DNA of 64,000 nucleotides from Candidatus Avimonas caecicola (GCA_904419875.1 CAJFTG010000001.1:43483-107482); one strand, 5' to 3'. Counted from the stretch's first letter, positions 35,683 through 45,559 are shown. The notes: generated by a model not told the origin, from the letters alone. Translations and numbers: made by a program.

Positions 35683-36720
35683 TTACATCAGCCGGTCGCC
35701 GTCAATACGGACAATCCGTTTTTCCCGGATAGACAGGTTGCCGGCGTTCACGGTGAGCACCGCCATCTTGCCGTCGTAGGCGGTGACCGGCGGGTCGCTG
35801 TCCTCCAGAATCGCCCGGGCGAACGCCTTGTCCTCCTCCAGATACGCGTCGCGGAACAGGTATTTCCAACTGTTCATGTATTCCTCCGACCGGAGCATGT
35901 TCGAGGAGCACAGGGTCACGGCGTCCTCCCTGGTCTGGCCGAGATAAATGCACCCCTTGGTGCCGAGGATTTCGGCCCGCGCGTCGTACCCGTACAGCAC
36001 CCCCTGCGCGCCGTCGATCAACCCCTGGCAGCCGTTGGCGAACGAACCGTTGAGCACCACGTTGTCATAAAAGTCCGGGAAATCCTCCCTGGCGTCGGGA
36101 CAGCGGTAATTGCCGCCGATCGCATACAGCGAGACGAAATCGCTGCCGGTAAACCAGCGCAGGGTATCGATATCGTGGCTGTTCACCTCCGCGAGCGGGC
36201 CGTTGCTCTTGCGGATATCGTACATCCACGGCTTGGGGATGCTCGGCCCGCGGGTGTTGGAGCGGACCATCACCACATCCCCGATCGCGCCTTCCTCCAC
36301 CAGCCGCTTGGCCTTGACAAAGGAAGCGTCGAAGCGCCGCATGAACGCCAGCTGAAGCTTGACGCCGTTTTCCTTCGCGGCGCGGTCCATTTCATTGCAT
36401 TCCTCCACCGTCATCGCCATCGGTTTTTCGCACAGGATGTGCTTCCCTGCCTTTGCAGCGGCGACGGCGATCTCACAATGGTATTTGGTGGGCGTGACAA
36501 TGATTACCGCGTCAATCGTTTCATCCGCCAGCAGCTCACGGTAGTCGGTGACGCAGCGGTCGATTTCCAGTTCCTTTCCGGCCGCGGCCGCGGCCCCCTC
36601 CGCAGGGTCGGCCACCGCGGCGAGCCGCGCGTACGGTACGCCCGCACGGAAATTGCGCGCATGGATCATGCCGGCGCGGCCGGCGCCGATCAGGGCGACA
36701 GAGAGTTTTTCCGATTTCAT
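35683..36720 (-). CDS. Gfo/Idh/MocA-family oxidoreductase (inositol dehydrogenase-like)
   Basis: 345 aa. N-terminal Rossmann fold VALIGAGRAGMIHARNF, then VAAAKAGKHILCEKPMAMT with the family EKP motif (Lys catalytic). C-terminal alpha/beta domain includes VNSHDIDTLRWFTGSDF, the HDIDxxRW motif typical of inositol 2-dehydrogenase and scyllo-inositol/glucoside oxidoreductases. NAD(P)-dependent oxidation of a cyclic sugar or polyol is expected. The ATG shares its A with the TAA stop of the upstream DUF2961 gene (TAATG), indicating translational coupling. Substrate unknown. Confidence 0.9.
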   Translation of the reverse strand: MKSEKLSVALIGAGRAGMIHARNFRAGVPYARLAAVADPAEGAAAAAGKELEIDRCVTDYRELLADETIDAVIIVTPTKYHCEIAVAAAKAGKHILCEKPMAMTVEECNEMDRAAKENGVKLQLAFMRRFDASFVKAKRLVEEGAIGDVVMVRSNTRGPSIPKPWMYDIRKSNGPLAEVNSHDIDTLRWFTGSDFVSLYAIGGNYRCPDAREDFPDFYDNVVLNGSFANGCQGLIDGAQGVLYGYDARAEILGTKGCIYLGQTREDAVTLCSSNMLRSEEYMNSWKYLFRDAYLEEDKAFARAILEDSDPPVTAYDGKMAVLTVNAGNLSIREKRIVRIDGDRLM

Positions 36721-38645
36721 TATTCGATCCTTCCTTTCCCCGTACAGCCGTCCGCGCCGCCGGTCAGGGCATAAACGCGGTACTGGCATTCATTCCAGCT
36801 TTCGGTGAGCGGCCGGATGCGGATTTCCACCCGCTGCTTCCCCCGGACAAAACGCTCCGGGACCAGGAAAGCATCCTCCAGCAGGCGGTAACAGGGATTG
36901 CCGTCCGCATACAGCCAGCGCTGCGGGACATCCGCGCCGTCAACCGATACCAGCGCCTCCATCGGGCCCCGATCCTGCCGTGACACCCGCTCCAGCAGCA
37001 GGCCGCGGCTGTCCGGAGGGATAACCGCCCGCAGCGACGACCCGGTCATCCCCTCGACGCACGCAAACGTCTCGTAGCGCTCATGGACGCCGTTTTCAAA
37101 CCGGTCGCGAAGCTCCTGAACCCGGCCGTCGGTGATATAGCCGGGCCGCCCGGGTCCGAACTCTCCGCACAGGGCCATGGACGGGCGGCGGTCCGGCCGC
37201 ATATAGGCGAACACCTGCCCGGAATGGCAGCCGCCCCCGTTGTTCTGTTCCCCGTGCTCCAGCTCGAAGCGGAGGCGGCGGCGGAAGGGATAGCTGTCGG
37301 TAAAGGTCAGGCGGAGCTCCGACCAGTCGCTGTTCACCCCCGGCGCGCCGTTGTAAGCGCTGAAGGGGTTGTGCTGCGGAGGGGTGACAAACCCCCAGCC
37401 GTAGGACGCCCAGCTCTCGCTGCCGTCGCTTTCCACCGCCGGCGAACGGCCGCCGTCGATGAAAACCCGCACGTCCCCCTCGCAGCCGCAGCCGTCCGTG
37501 ATGCCGCGGCCGGTCAGCACCCCGTACACCATGTGCCCGCTGCCGGAAAGGTCGGCGATCACGCTGTTTTCGCCGGGGCGGTTCGGCGTCGGCGGATAAT
37601 AGGGCGAAGAGGTGAAATAGCCGCAGGAGGCCGGGTCGCAGCACGGGCCGTCCGCGTATACGACCGCCTCGGAAAAATCGACGGAGGCTTTCCCGCGGTT
37701 CTCCACTTCAAGGCGGACCGAACGGAAATACGGCATGGGGAAACGGTTTTCAAACACCGCCGCCTCCCCGGAAAAATCGCAGGTAAGCAGCGCCGTGCGG
37801 ATCGCCGCCGGCGTCTGTCCGTATTCACAGCCGAAAAAGGCGCCGAAGGGAGCCTCGACAAACGGCTGCGAAAAGCCGTCGAAGGATATCCGGATCCACA
37901 GTTCGCTCAGCCGCTCCGGCGAAAAGCCTTCCATCACCAGCCGGATGCCGGTTACCGTCCCCGCCCCATCCTGCGAAAACAGCGTCCTGGCTTCGCCGCC
38001 GGCCAGGCGGAAGCCCCCCCGCACCGCAGGGGAACCGGCGAACGGCAGACCGGCGGTGTACCGTCCGGCCAGCGCCGTCAGGTCCTCGGCGGGGTCAAAG
38101 GTGCGCAGCCCCTCGGCATCGTCGTACAGCTGATAGGTGACATGCCCCCAGCCACCCTGGCCCTTGGCCTTCTCCGCCCCCTCCAGCCTGACCGAAGAGG
38201 TGATTTTGCAGTGGCTGACAAATTCCATCGGCACAAAGCTGCGCACCACCCGGATCGGGCCGCGGCCGTTGTCCTCCGGCCCGATATACTGGTCCGCGAG
38301 CGGCCGCAGGAACGGCGCCTTTGTCCCGAACTCCGCCGGCGTAATCGAAAACTGCGGCTCGGCCGCGTGATCGAAATAGAAGCGGAACACCGGCGTCTCG
38401 CTGGTCGGATACCGATGCTGGGTAAAGTTGAACAGGCAGCCGGGGCCGTCCACCTCCATCAGCACCCATTCGCCGTGCTCATCGACATAAAGTCCCCAGT
38501 CCCAGTCGGCGTTATCCCCCTGTTTGGAAATGCTGCCCTCGTAGCCGACCCGGACGCTGTCGTCCAGAACCGGAAGCGCGGACAAATCGGTAAGCCGTGC
38601 CGCCCCCCGGGCAGCTTTGTTTTTCACTGGCATCAAGGCATCCAC
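36720..38645 (-). CDS. DUF2961 / GH172 glycoside hydrolase
   Basis: 641 aa, no signal peptide. Matches the DUF2961 family: GEWVLMEVDGPGCLFNFTQHRY, FRFYFDHAAEP, YIGPEDNGRGPIRVV near the N-terminus, and a C-terminal beta region including GGCHSGQVFAYMRPDRR. Characterised GH172 members act on alpha-D-fructofuranosides (difructose dianhydride I) or D-arabinofuranosides. Start is uncertain: GTG 38645 or ATG 38633. First gene of its operon; a near-consensus promoter lies 27-54 bp upstream. Being intracellular and next to an FucI-like isomerase, kinase and aldolase, it could supply D-arabinose or fructose to the rest of the pathway. Confidence 0.8.
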   Translation of the reverse strand: MDALMPVKNKAARGAARLTDLSALPVLDDSVRVGYEGSISKQGDNADWDWGLYVDEHGEWVLMEVDGPGCLFNFTQHRYPTSETPVFRFYFDHAAEPQFSITPAEFGTKAPFLRPLADQYIGPEDNGRGPIRVVRSFVPMEFVSHCKITSSVRLEGAEKAKGQGGWGHVTYQLYDDAEGLRTFDPAEDLTALAGRYTAGLPFAGSPAVRGGFRLAGGEARTLFSQDGAGTVTGIRLVMEGFSPERLSELWIRISFDGFSQPFVEAPFGAFFGCEYGQTPAAIRTALLTCDFSGEAAVFENRFPMPYFRSVRLEVENRGKASVDFSEAVVYADGPCCDPASCGYFTSSPYYPPTPNRPGENSVIADLSGSGHMVYGVLTGRGITDGCGCEGDVRVFIDGGRSPAVESDGSESWASYGWGFVTPPQHNPFSAYNGAPGVNSDWSELRLTFTDSYPFRRRLRFELEHGEQNNGGGCHSGQVFAYMRPDRRPSMALCGEFGPGRPGYITDGRVQELRDRFENGVHERYETFACVEGMTGSSLRAVIPPDSRGLLLERVSRQDRGPMEALVSVDGADVPQRWLYADGNPCYRLLEDAFLVPERFVRGKQRVEIRIRPLTESWNECQYRVYALTGGADGCTGKGRIE

Positions 38646-38652
38646 ACCGCCT

Positions 38653-38671
38653 TCGTTTATTGTCGTTTATT
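38653..38671. promoter_or_regulatory. Candidate DeoR operator: direct repeat over the start site
   Basis: TCGTTTATT occurs twice (38653-38661 and 38663-38671) with a 10-bp period, one helical turn, immediately downstream of the -10 element; a weaker copy (TCGCTTTTT) lies at 38683, two turns away inside the spacer. Tandem same-face sites are usual for DeoR/GlpR-type repressors, and such a regulator is encoded in this operon. The link is inference. Confidence 0.5.
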
Positions 38672-38699
38672 ATTATATCATTTCGCTTTTTCCTGTCAA
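38672..38699 (-). promoter_or_regulatory. Sigma-70/A promoter of the GH172 operon
   Basis: On the minus strand: TTGACA (38694-38699), 16-bp spacer, TATAAT (38672-38677), both perfect consensus. The transcription start would fall about 15-25 bp before the GH172 start codon. Confidence 0.9.
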
Positions 38700-39418
38700 C
38701 CCCTTTTGTTTTCTTTTGTTTCCTGCGTTTTCCGTTTTTCGCAAAATCCACAAACCGGCCGGCCGCTCCGGCATGGACAGAGGAAGGCGGCAAGGGGAGA
38801 TGGAGACGTAAAAGGGAGCGGACCGGACACGCGGTTCGGTTAAACCCGGGCCGCGGCCTCTGCCATACGCCTCCCCCTCTTTCCTCCTTCTCTTTTCTTC
38901 CCTTTTTTCCTTCCCCCGCCCCGTTAACGCCGGAAGCCGTTGGCTGGGCCCAAAGCGGGGCGGCGGCGCACCGCCGGCCAGTCATAACCGCCGTCGTAAG
39001 CGTGTGGCCAGAAAAAGCCCCGGAAGGGGCCTATAACCGGCCGGCATTAAAAATTTTTCACCTGCCTCAAGTGCCCAGCCGCCCGTAAACGGGCGATTCC
39101 CGCACTTAACGGATATTTCTGCTGATCTGTCGGCTTTTTTATCCGCAGCCCGCTCCGCTCAATGCGGGAAACCAAAACGTTTTCGGGATTCCGCCACCGG
39201 CTTTCCGGGGGGTTCGAAGAATAAAAAGCCGGCGGATATGCCTCTCACTGAGAACGGTCTGTCCGCCGGCGCGGCCTCTTTGGCGGTCGGGGCCGCCGGG
39301 CTTCCCGTTTTCCCGGTTTGGTTTTGCGCTCCCGGCAGTTCGGGCTCCATGGGCCCCGAGAACCGGCCGGCGGGCGAAACACGAAAGGGAAGGGGCGTCC
39401 CTTTTGACCGCCGGCTTG
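38700..39418. other. Intergenic region without a recognisable gene
   Basis: 719 bp between the GH172 promoter and the gltD terminator. It holds an almost pure pyrimidine tract (about 38870-38922), a small hairpin (CGCCCG-TAAA-CGGGCG near 39080-39095) and GC-rich sequence that stays open in several frames by chance. Open frames at 39139-39477 and 39238-39666 show Arg/Pro/Gly-biased composition, run through the palindrome and lack ribosome binding sites, so no gene is called. Confidence 0.6.
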
Positions 39419-39472
39419 TGAACAAACGGAAGGGGGGAGCGCCGTACGGCGCTCCCCCCTTCCGTTTGTTCA
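39419..39472 (-). terminator. 54-bp perfect palindrome downstream of gltD, probable terminator
   Basis: The sequence equals its own reverse complement over 54 bases (centre GCCGTACGGC), starting 20 bp after the gltD stop. As RNA it forms a very stable hairpin of about 25 bp with a minimal loop. There is no T tract, so it may act as a processing/3'-end stabilising element rather than a classical terminator. Confidence 0.7.
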
Positions 39473-39492
39473 TCCATGAGGCGGATCCCGGA

Positions 39493-40965
39493 TTACATGT
39501 TGGAATATCCGTTGAGGTAAACGTCAACCTCCTTGGCGCACTCCCGGCCTTCCGCTATGGCCCAGACCACCAGCGACTGGCCCCGGCGGGCGTCCCCCGC
39601 CGCAAAGACGCCGGGGACGCTGGTCGCGTAGCCCTCCGGCACGGTCTCCACCGTATGGCGGGGTGAGAGCGCCACGCCGAAAGCGTCGGGCACATACTCC
39701 CGGCAGCCGGTAAACCCGGCGGCGATAATCAGCAGCTCGCAGGGAATCGTCTCCTCACTGCCGGGCTGCGGGACATACCGGCGTTCCTTATCAAAGGCCA
39801 TGCGGACGGTTTCCACGGCGGAAACCCGACCCGCCTGGTCGGTAACCACCCGGCCGACGGTGGTGCCGTATCGCCGCGGATCCTCCCCAAACACGGCGGC
39901 GGCCTCCTCCTGGCCGTAATCGGTTTTGCAGACGCGGGGATACTCCGGCCAAGGGTTGTCGGCGCCGCGTTCGGCGGGCGGCTTGGGCATCAGCTCCAGC
40001 TGGACGACCGACCGGCACCCGTGGCGGATCACCGTCCCCACGCAGTCGTTGCCGGTGTCGCCGCCGCCGACCACCACGACGTTTTTGTCCCTGGCGTTCA
40101 CAAAATTCCCGTCCTTAAAGCGGGAATCGAGGTAGCTTCTGGTGTTGCGGGTGAGGAAATCCACCGCAAAATACACGCCTTCAGCCCCTTCCCGGCCTTC
40201 GGCCCGGATATCCCGCGGCTGCTCCGCGCCGCAGCAGAGCACGACGGCGTCGAACTGCTCCCGCAGCGTCCCGGACGTTACGTCCCTCCCGACATCCACG
40301 CCGGTCAGGAAGCGCACTCCTTCCGCCTTCATCAGCTCCACGCGGCGGTCGATCACCGCCTTGTCCAGCTTCATGTTGGGGATACCGTACCGGAGAAGGC
40401 CTCCCACGCGGTCATTCTTTTCATACACCGTCACCCGGTGGCCCCGCTTGTTCAGCCGGTCCGCGCAGGCGAGCCCGGCGGGACCGGAACCGATCACCGC
40501 CACCCTCTTCCCGGTGCGGATCGCGGGGGGCTGCGGCTGCATATACCCCTCGGCGAAGCCCTGCTCAATGATTGAGAGCTCGTTTTCCTTGATGGTCACG
40601 GGGCGGTCGTTCACCCCGCACAGGCAGGCGACCTCGCACAGCGCCGGGCAGACGCGGCCGGTGAATTCCGGGAAGCTGTTGGTCTTCAGCAGGCGTGCCA
40701 GGGCATGGCGGCCGTTTCCGCGGTACACCTCGTCGTTCCACTCGGGGATGAGGTTGTGCAGCGGGCAGCCCGTGGCCATGCCGTGCAACGTCATGCCCGA
40801 CTGGCAGAAGGGGACGCCGCAGTTCATGCAGCGGGCGCCCTGCCGGCGGCGCTCCTCTTCGGACAGGGACCCGTGAAATTCCTCAAAGTCTCGGATGCGC
40901 TCAAGTGGGCTTCTCGTCGGCGTTTCGTCCCGACGGTATTCCATAAAACCGGTTGGCTTTCCCAT
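39493..40965 (-). CDS. gltD: Glutamate synthase (NADPH) small subunit
   Basis: 490 aa. N-terminal Fe-S region: [12 protein letters not shown] and then [18 protein letters not shown], the two [4Fe-4S] cysteine sets. FAD motif [26 protein letters not shown] motif [16 protein letters not shown]. The beta subunit passes electrons from NADPH to the large subunit, which converts glutamine plus 2-oxoglutarate to two glutamates. GGAGGT precedes ATG 40965; only 6 bp separate it from gltB. Ends just before a 54-bp palindrome. Confidence 0.96.
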   Translation of the reverse strand: MGKPTGFMEYRRDETPTRSPLERIRDFEEFHGSLSEEERRRQGARCMNCGVPFCQSGMTLHGMATGCPLHNLIPEWNDEVYRGNGRHALARLLKTNSFPEFTGRVCPALCEVACLCGVNDRPVTIKENELSIIEQGFAEGYMQPQPPAIRTGKRVAVIGSGPAGLACADRLNKRGHRVTVYEKNDRVGGLLRYGIPNMKLDKAVIDRRVELMKAEGVRFLTGVDVGRDVTSGTLREQFDAVVLCCGAEQPRDIRAEGREGAEGVYFAVDFLTRNTRSYLDSRFKDGNFVNARDKNVVVVGGGDTGNDCVGTVIRHGCRSVVQLELMPKPPAERGADNPWPEYPRVCKTDYGQEEAAAVFGEDPRRYGTTVGRVVTDQAGRVSAVETVRMAFDKERRYVPQPGSEETIPCELLIIAAGFTGCREYVPDAFGVALSPRHTVETVPEGYATSVPGVFAAGDARRGQSLVVWAIAEGRECAKEVDVYLNGYSNM

Positions 40966-40971
40966 GTCGGC

Positions 40972-43900
40972 TTACCTCCGTGTGTTTTGATAAAAGGCTT
41001 CAATCTGCGCCTCGTCCCGGGACATGCCCCGCTTCTCCAGGGAGGAGATGGCCTCGAGCATCCGCCGGTAATCGTTGGGCAGAATCTTTTTGAACTGAGA
41101 GGCATACGCGTCGAAATCCGCCAGGATCCTTTCCGCCAGGGCGGAGCCGGTGCATTGGTAATGCTCCGTCAGCACCTCCCGCAGCTCCTCCAGGTCATGC
41201 CGCTCGGTCAGCGGTTCGATCGAAACCATCGCCTTGTTGACCTTGCGGTACAGGTCGTGGCGGCTGTCCAGCACATAAGCGACCCCGCCGCTCATGCCGG
41301 CCGCAAAATTCTTTCCGGTCGGCCCCAGGATGACGGCGGTGCCGCCGGTCATGTATTCGCAGCCGTGGTCCCCCACGCCCTCCGCTACCGCCAGAGCGCC
41401 GGAATTGCGCACGCAGAACCGTTCGCCGGCGATGCCGTTGATGAAGGCCTTGCCGGCCGTCGCGCCGTAAAGCGCCACATTGCCGATGAGGATATTTTCC
41501 TCCGCCTTGAAGCGGCTTCCCGCCGGAGGGGCGACGATCAGCTTGCCGCCGGAAAGCCCCTTGCCGAAATAGTCGTTGCTGTCGCCGGAAAGCCGGATAG
41601 TGACGCCCTTGGGCAGGAACGCGCCGAAGGACTGCCCGCCGCCGCCGAAGCAGCGGATGCGGAAGGTATCGTCGTCCAGCGTGCTGCCGAACCGGCGGGT
41701 CACCTCGGACCCGAAACGGGTGCCGACCGCGCGGTCGGTGCTGGAAACGTGCAGTTCCACCTCGCCCGGGGTGCCGCTGCGGAGGCTTTCCTCCAGCCCC
41801 GGCAGGATCACCCGCTCGTCCACCGTCTTTTCCAGCGCGAAATCGTAGGCGTCCTCCGGCCGGTAATGGCAGGTGCCCTCATAAGGGCGGGCGAGAAGCC
41901 GGGACAGGTCCACCAGCGCTCCCCGGGGGGCGGCGGAATTTTCCCGCTTTCTGAGCAGGTCGGTCCGTCCCACCAGCTCCTCCACCGTGCGCACGCCCAG
42001 ACGGGCCAGGATTTCCCGCAGTTCCTCGGCAATAAAGCGCATGAAATGGATGATATACTCCGGCCTGCCGGTAAAGCGCTTCCTCAGCTCCGGGTTCTGG
42101 GTGGCAATGCCGAAGGGACAGGTGTCCAGATTGCATACCCGCATCATCATGCAGCCCATCGTCACCAGCGGCGCGGTCGCAAAGCCGAATTCCTCCGCCC
42201 CCAGCATACAGGCGATCGCCACATCCCGACCGCTCATCAGCTTGCCGTCGGTCTCAATGCGGACCCGGGAACGCAAACCGTTTTTCATCAGGGTCTGATG
42301 CGCCTCGGCCAGCCCCAGCTCCCAGGGCATGCCGGCGTTGTGGATGGAGCTGCGCGGCGCGGCGCCGGTGCCGCCGTCATAGCCGGAGATCAGCACCACG
42401 CTCGCCCCCGCCTTGGCGACGCCCGCCGCAATGGTGCCGACCCCCGCCTCCGATACCAGTTTGACGGAGATATCCGCCCGGTCGTTGGCGTTTTTCAGGT
42501 CGTAGATCAGTTGCGCCAGGTCCTCAATGGAATAGATGTCGTGATGGGGCGGCGGGGAGATCAGGGAGACGCCCGGGGTGGAATAGCGGGTCTTGGCGAT
42601 CCACGGATATACCTTTTTCCCCGGCAGATGGCCGCCCTCCCCCGGCTTGGCGCCCTGCGCCATCTTGATCTGAATTTCCCGGGCGGACACCAGGTATTCG
42701 CTGGTGACGCCGAACCGTCCGGAAGCCACCTGTTTGATGGCGCTGCCGTATTCGGAGGAAAGCCGCTCCGGCAGCTCCCCGCCTTCGCCGGAATTGGACC
42801 TGCCGCCCAGCCGGTTCATGGCCAGGGCCATGCATTTGTGCGCCTCCTCCGAAATGGAGCCATAGGACATCGCCCCGGTTTTGAACCGTCGGACAATGCT
42901 CTCCACCGGCTCCACCTCGTCCAGCGGAACCCCGCCGTTTTCGTCAAACACAAAATCGAGCAGCCCGCGCAGGGTGTGGGGCCGGGTCTCATCGTCCACC
43001 ATGGCGGTGTATTCCTTGAACCGCCGGTAATCCCCGCTGCGCGTCGCCTGCTGCAGCGCCACGATGACCTCGGGAGAATACAGATGGTCGTCCTTGTCCC
43101 GCCCGCTGCGCAGGTTGTAGCTGCCGGAGGAATCCAGCGTGGTGTCCAGGCCGAGCCCGAGAGGGTCGAAGGCGTGGGAGTGGCGGACATGGATATCCTG
43201 ATCAATCTCCTCCAGGCCGATGCCCTCCACCCGGCTGACGGTGTTGGTGAAATACCGGTCGATCACGCTTTTTTTAATGCCGATCGCTTCGAAAATCTGG
43301 GCCGATTGATAGGACTGGAGGGTGGAAATCCCCATTTTGGAGGCGATCTTCACCACCCCGCCGAGGACGGCCCTGTTGTAGTCCTCGATGGCCACGTACA
43401 GGTCCTTATCCAGCATGTTGGTGTCGATAAGCTCCGCGATCGCCTCATGCGCCAGATAGGGATTGACCGCAATGGCGCCGTAGCCCAGAAGGGTGGCGAA
43501 ATGGTGCACGTCCCGCGGTTCCCCGCTCTCCAGGATGATGGAAACGGCGGTGCGCTTTTTGGTGCGGATCAGGTACTGCTCCATGGCCGACACCGCCAGC
43601 AGGGACGGGATAGCCACATGGTTTTCGTCCACCCCGCGGTCGGACAGGACAATGATGTTCGCCCCGTTCTTATACGCCTTGTCCACCTGGACGAACAGAC
43701 GGTCCAGCGCCCGTTCCACCGGGGTGTTTTTAAAGTAGAGCAGGGAAACCACGGCGGTTTTCAGCCCCGGACGGTCCAGCGCCTTGATTTTGAGCATATC
43801 CACGCCGGTCAGGATGGGATGGTTGATCTGGAGCACCGCGCAGTTCTCCGGCTTTTCCTGCAGGAGGTTGCCCTCCGACCCGGCGTAGACCGTGGTGTCG

Positions 43901-45498
43901 GTGACGATCTCCTCCCGGATGGCGTCGATGGGCGGGTTGGTCACCTGCGCAAAGCCCTGCTTGAAATAGTTGAACAAGGGCTGGTGCTTATCCGACAGCA
44001 CGGCGATGGGGATGTCGATGCCCATGGAGGCCGTCTGCTCGTTTCCGTCCCGCGCCATGGGCAGAATCGCGTTTTTCAAATCCTCGTACGTGTAGCCGAA
44101 AGCCTTGTACAGCTTATCCCGCAGCGGCTGCGGGCAGGTTTCCACCCTGTGGTTGGGGACCTTCAGCGCCGAAAGGCGCACCATGTTCCGGTCCAGCCAC
44201 TCGCCGTAGGGCTGGCGGCGGGCATAGGCGGCCTTCAGCTCCTCGTCGGCGATGATGCGGCCCTGCGCCATATCCACCACCAGCATCCGGCCCGGCTCCA
44301 GGCGGGATTTGCACACGATTTTCTCCGGCGGAATGTCCAGCACCCCCACCTCGGAGGACAGGATGAGGGTATCGTCGTCCGTCACATAGTAGCGGGAGGG
44401 ACGCAGGCCGTTGCGGTCCAGGGTCGCCCCCACCACGTCCCCGTCCGAAAACAGGATAGAGGCCGGGCCGTCCCACGGCTCCATCATGGTCGCGTAATAG
44501 CGGTAAAAATCCTTTTTCTCCCGCGATATATTCTCCTCGCTGTTCCACGGCTCCGGAATGGCGATCATCATGGCCATGGGCAGCTCCATCCCGTTCATCA
44601 CCAGAAATTCAATGGCGTTGTCCAGGATGGCGGAATCGGAGCCACGGTCGTCCACCACCGGAAAGATCTTGTCCATATCCGCCTGAAGGCAGGGGGAGGT
44701 CATGGTCTCCTCCCGGGCGAGCATCCGGTCCACGTTGCCGCGGATGGTGTTGATCTCCCCGTTGTGAAGCAGGAAGCGGTTGGGATGGGCCCGCTCCCAG
44801 CTCGGCACGGTGTTGGTGGAAAAGCGGGAGTGAACCAGCGCCATGGCCGACACGCAGCGCTCGTCCTGCAAATCCGGGTAGAATTCCCGCAGCTGGTCGA
44901 CCAGAAACATCCCCTTGTATACAATCGTCCGGCTGGAAAGGGAGACGACGTAGGTGTCGTTGCCGCTCTGCTCAAAGGTGCGGCGAACCACATAGAGCCG
45001 CCGGTCGAAATCGATGCCGGCGGGCAGCTCCTTCGGCTTTTTAATAAAGCACTGATAAATTCTCGGCATACAGTCCCGGGCCTTTTTCCCCAGGATTTCC
45101 GGCCGCACCGGCACCTCCCGCCAGAAGCCGAAGGTCAGTCCCTCCTTTTTCACAATAATCTCGAACATTTTCTGCGCCTGGGTGCAAAGCAGCCGGTCCT
45201 GCGGAAAAAAGAACATGCCCACGCCGTATTCCCGCTCCCTGCCGAGAAAAACGCCCTGCTCCCGGGCGGCCGCCTCAAAAAAGGGATGGGGCACCTGCAG
45301 CATGACGCCCACGCCGTCCCCCACCTCGCCGGTGGCGTCCTTTCCCGCGCGGTGCTCCAGCTTTTCAACGATTTTCAGGGCGTTGTCCACCACCCGGCGG
45401 CTCTTTTCCCCCTTTATATTGATGACCGCGCCGATCCCGCAGGCATCGTGCTCAAACGAAGCCTGGTAGAGTCCGCTTTGCTGTCGTTCCATTTCCAT
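40972..45498 (-). CDS. gltB: Glutamate synthase (NADPH) large subunit
   Basis: 1508 aa from ATG 45498 (AAAGGA about 7 bases upstream). Class II amidotransferase domain begins with the propeptide and the catalytic Cys in HDACGIGAVIN; central and FMN-binding domains follow (AKPGEGGHLPGKKVYPWIAKTR; SGYDGGTGAAPRSS). The 3Fe-4S cysteines lie in MMRVCNLDTCPFGIATQ. The C-terminal GXGXG beta-helix is present (VGDHGCEYMTGGTAVILG). Length and domain order are those of the bacterial enzyme. The frame stays open 65 codons upstream, but that stretch contains an 8-bp tandem repeat and no family similarity. Transcribed into gltD. Confidence 0.96.
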   Translation of the reverse strand: MEMERQQSGLYQASFEHDACGIGAVINIKGEKSRRVVDNALKIVEKLEHRAGKDATGEVGDGVGVMLQVPHPFFEAAAREQGVFLGREREYGVGMFFFPQDRLLCTQAQKMFEIIVKKEGLTFGFWREVPVRPEILGKKARDCMPRIYQCFIKKPKELPAGIDFDRRLYVVRRTFEQSGNDTYVVSLSSRTIVYKGMFLVDQLREFYPDLQDERCVSAMALVHSRFSTNTVPSWERAHPNRFLLHNGEINTIRGNVDRMLAREETMTSPCLQADMDKIFPVVDDRGSDSAILDNAIEFLVMNGMELPMAMMIAIPEPWNSEENISREKKDFYRYYATMMEPWDGPASILFSDGDVVGATLDRNGLRPSRYYVTDDDTLILSSEVGVLDIPPEKIVCKSRLEPGRMLVVDMAQGRIIADEELKAAYARRQPYGEWLDRNMVRLSALKVPNHRVETCPQPLRDKLYKAFGYTYEDLKNAILPMARDGNEQTASMGIDIPIAVLSDKHQPLFNYFKQGFAQVTNPPIDAIREEIVTDTTVYAGSEGNLLQEKPENCAVLQINHPILTGVDMLKIKALDRPGLKTAVVSLLYFKNTPVERALDRLFVQVDKAYKNGANIIVLSDRGVDENHVAIPSLLAVSAMEQYLIRTKKRTAVSIILESGEPRDVHHFATLLGYGAIAVNPYLAHEAIAELIDTNMLDKDLYVAIEDYNRAVLGGVVKIASKMGISTLQSYQSAQIFEAIGIKKSVIDRYFTNTVSRVEGIGLEEIDQDIHVRHSHAFDPLGLGLDTTLDSSGSYNLRSGRDKDDHLYSPEVIVALQQATRSGDYRRFKEYTAMVDDETRPHTLRGLLDFVFDENGGVPLDEVEPVESIVRRFKTGAMSYGSISEEAHKCMALAMNRLGGRSNSGEGGELPERLSSEYGSAIKQVASGRFGVTSEYLVSAREIQIKMAQGAKPGEGGHLPGKKVYPWIAKTRYSTPGVSLISPPPHHDIYSIEDLAQLIYDLKNANDRADISVKLVSEAGVGTIAAGVAKAGASVVLISGYDGGTGAAPRSSIHNAGMPWELGLAEAHQTLMKNGLRSRVRIETDGKLMSGRDVAIACMLGAEEFGFATAPLVTMGCMMMRVCNLDTCPFGIATQNPELRKRFTGRPEYIIHFMRFIAEELREILARLGVRTVEELVGRTDLLRKRENSAAPRGALVDLSRLLARPYEGTCHYRPEDAYDFALEKTVDERVILPGLEESLRSGTPGEVELHVSSTDRAVGTRFGSEVTRRFGSTLDDDTFRIRCFGGGGQSFGAFLPKGVTIRLSGDSNDYFGKGLSGGKLIVAPPAGSRFKAEENILIGNVALYGATAGKAFINGIAGERFCVRNSGALAVAEGVGDHGCEYMTGGTAVILGPTGKNFAAGMSGGVAYVLDSRHDLYRKVNKAMVSIEPLTERHDLEELREVLTEHYQCTGSALAERILADFDAYASQFKKILPNDYRRMLEAISSLEKRGMSRDEAQIEAFYQNTRR

Positions 45499-45559
45499 CC
45501 TGTCCTTTCGGGGCCGACCGCTTTCGGAGCGGAGGGCCTGTTTTAAGTATGTGCGGCTT

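Noticed and set aside
39139..39666. Open frames around the gltD terminator (39139-39477 minus, 39238-39666 plus)
   Set aside because: They run through the 54-bp palindrome, one overlaps the end of gltD, composition is Arg/Pro/Gly-biased and no ribosome binding site was seen. Could be a translated intergenic repeat, but not supported as a gene.
40705..45546. A 1613-codon open frame on the plus strand opposite gltB
   Set aside because: It mirrors the GC-rich gltB gene, has His/Gly/Arg-rich composition with no family pattern and no ribosome site; gltB on the other strand is unambiguous. Similar long plus-strand frames opposite the 1849-aa gene (5176-8352), the GH5/permease genes (15797-18940) and others were rejected for the same reason.
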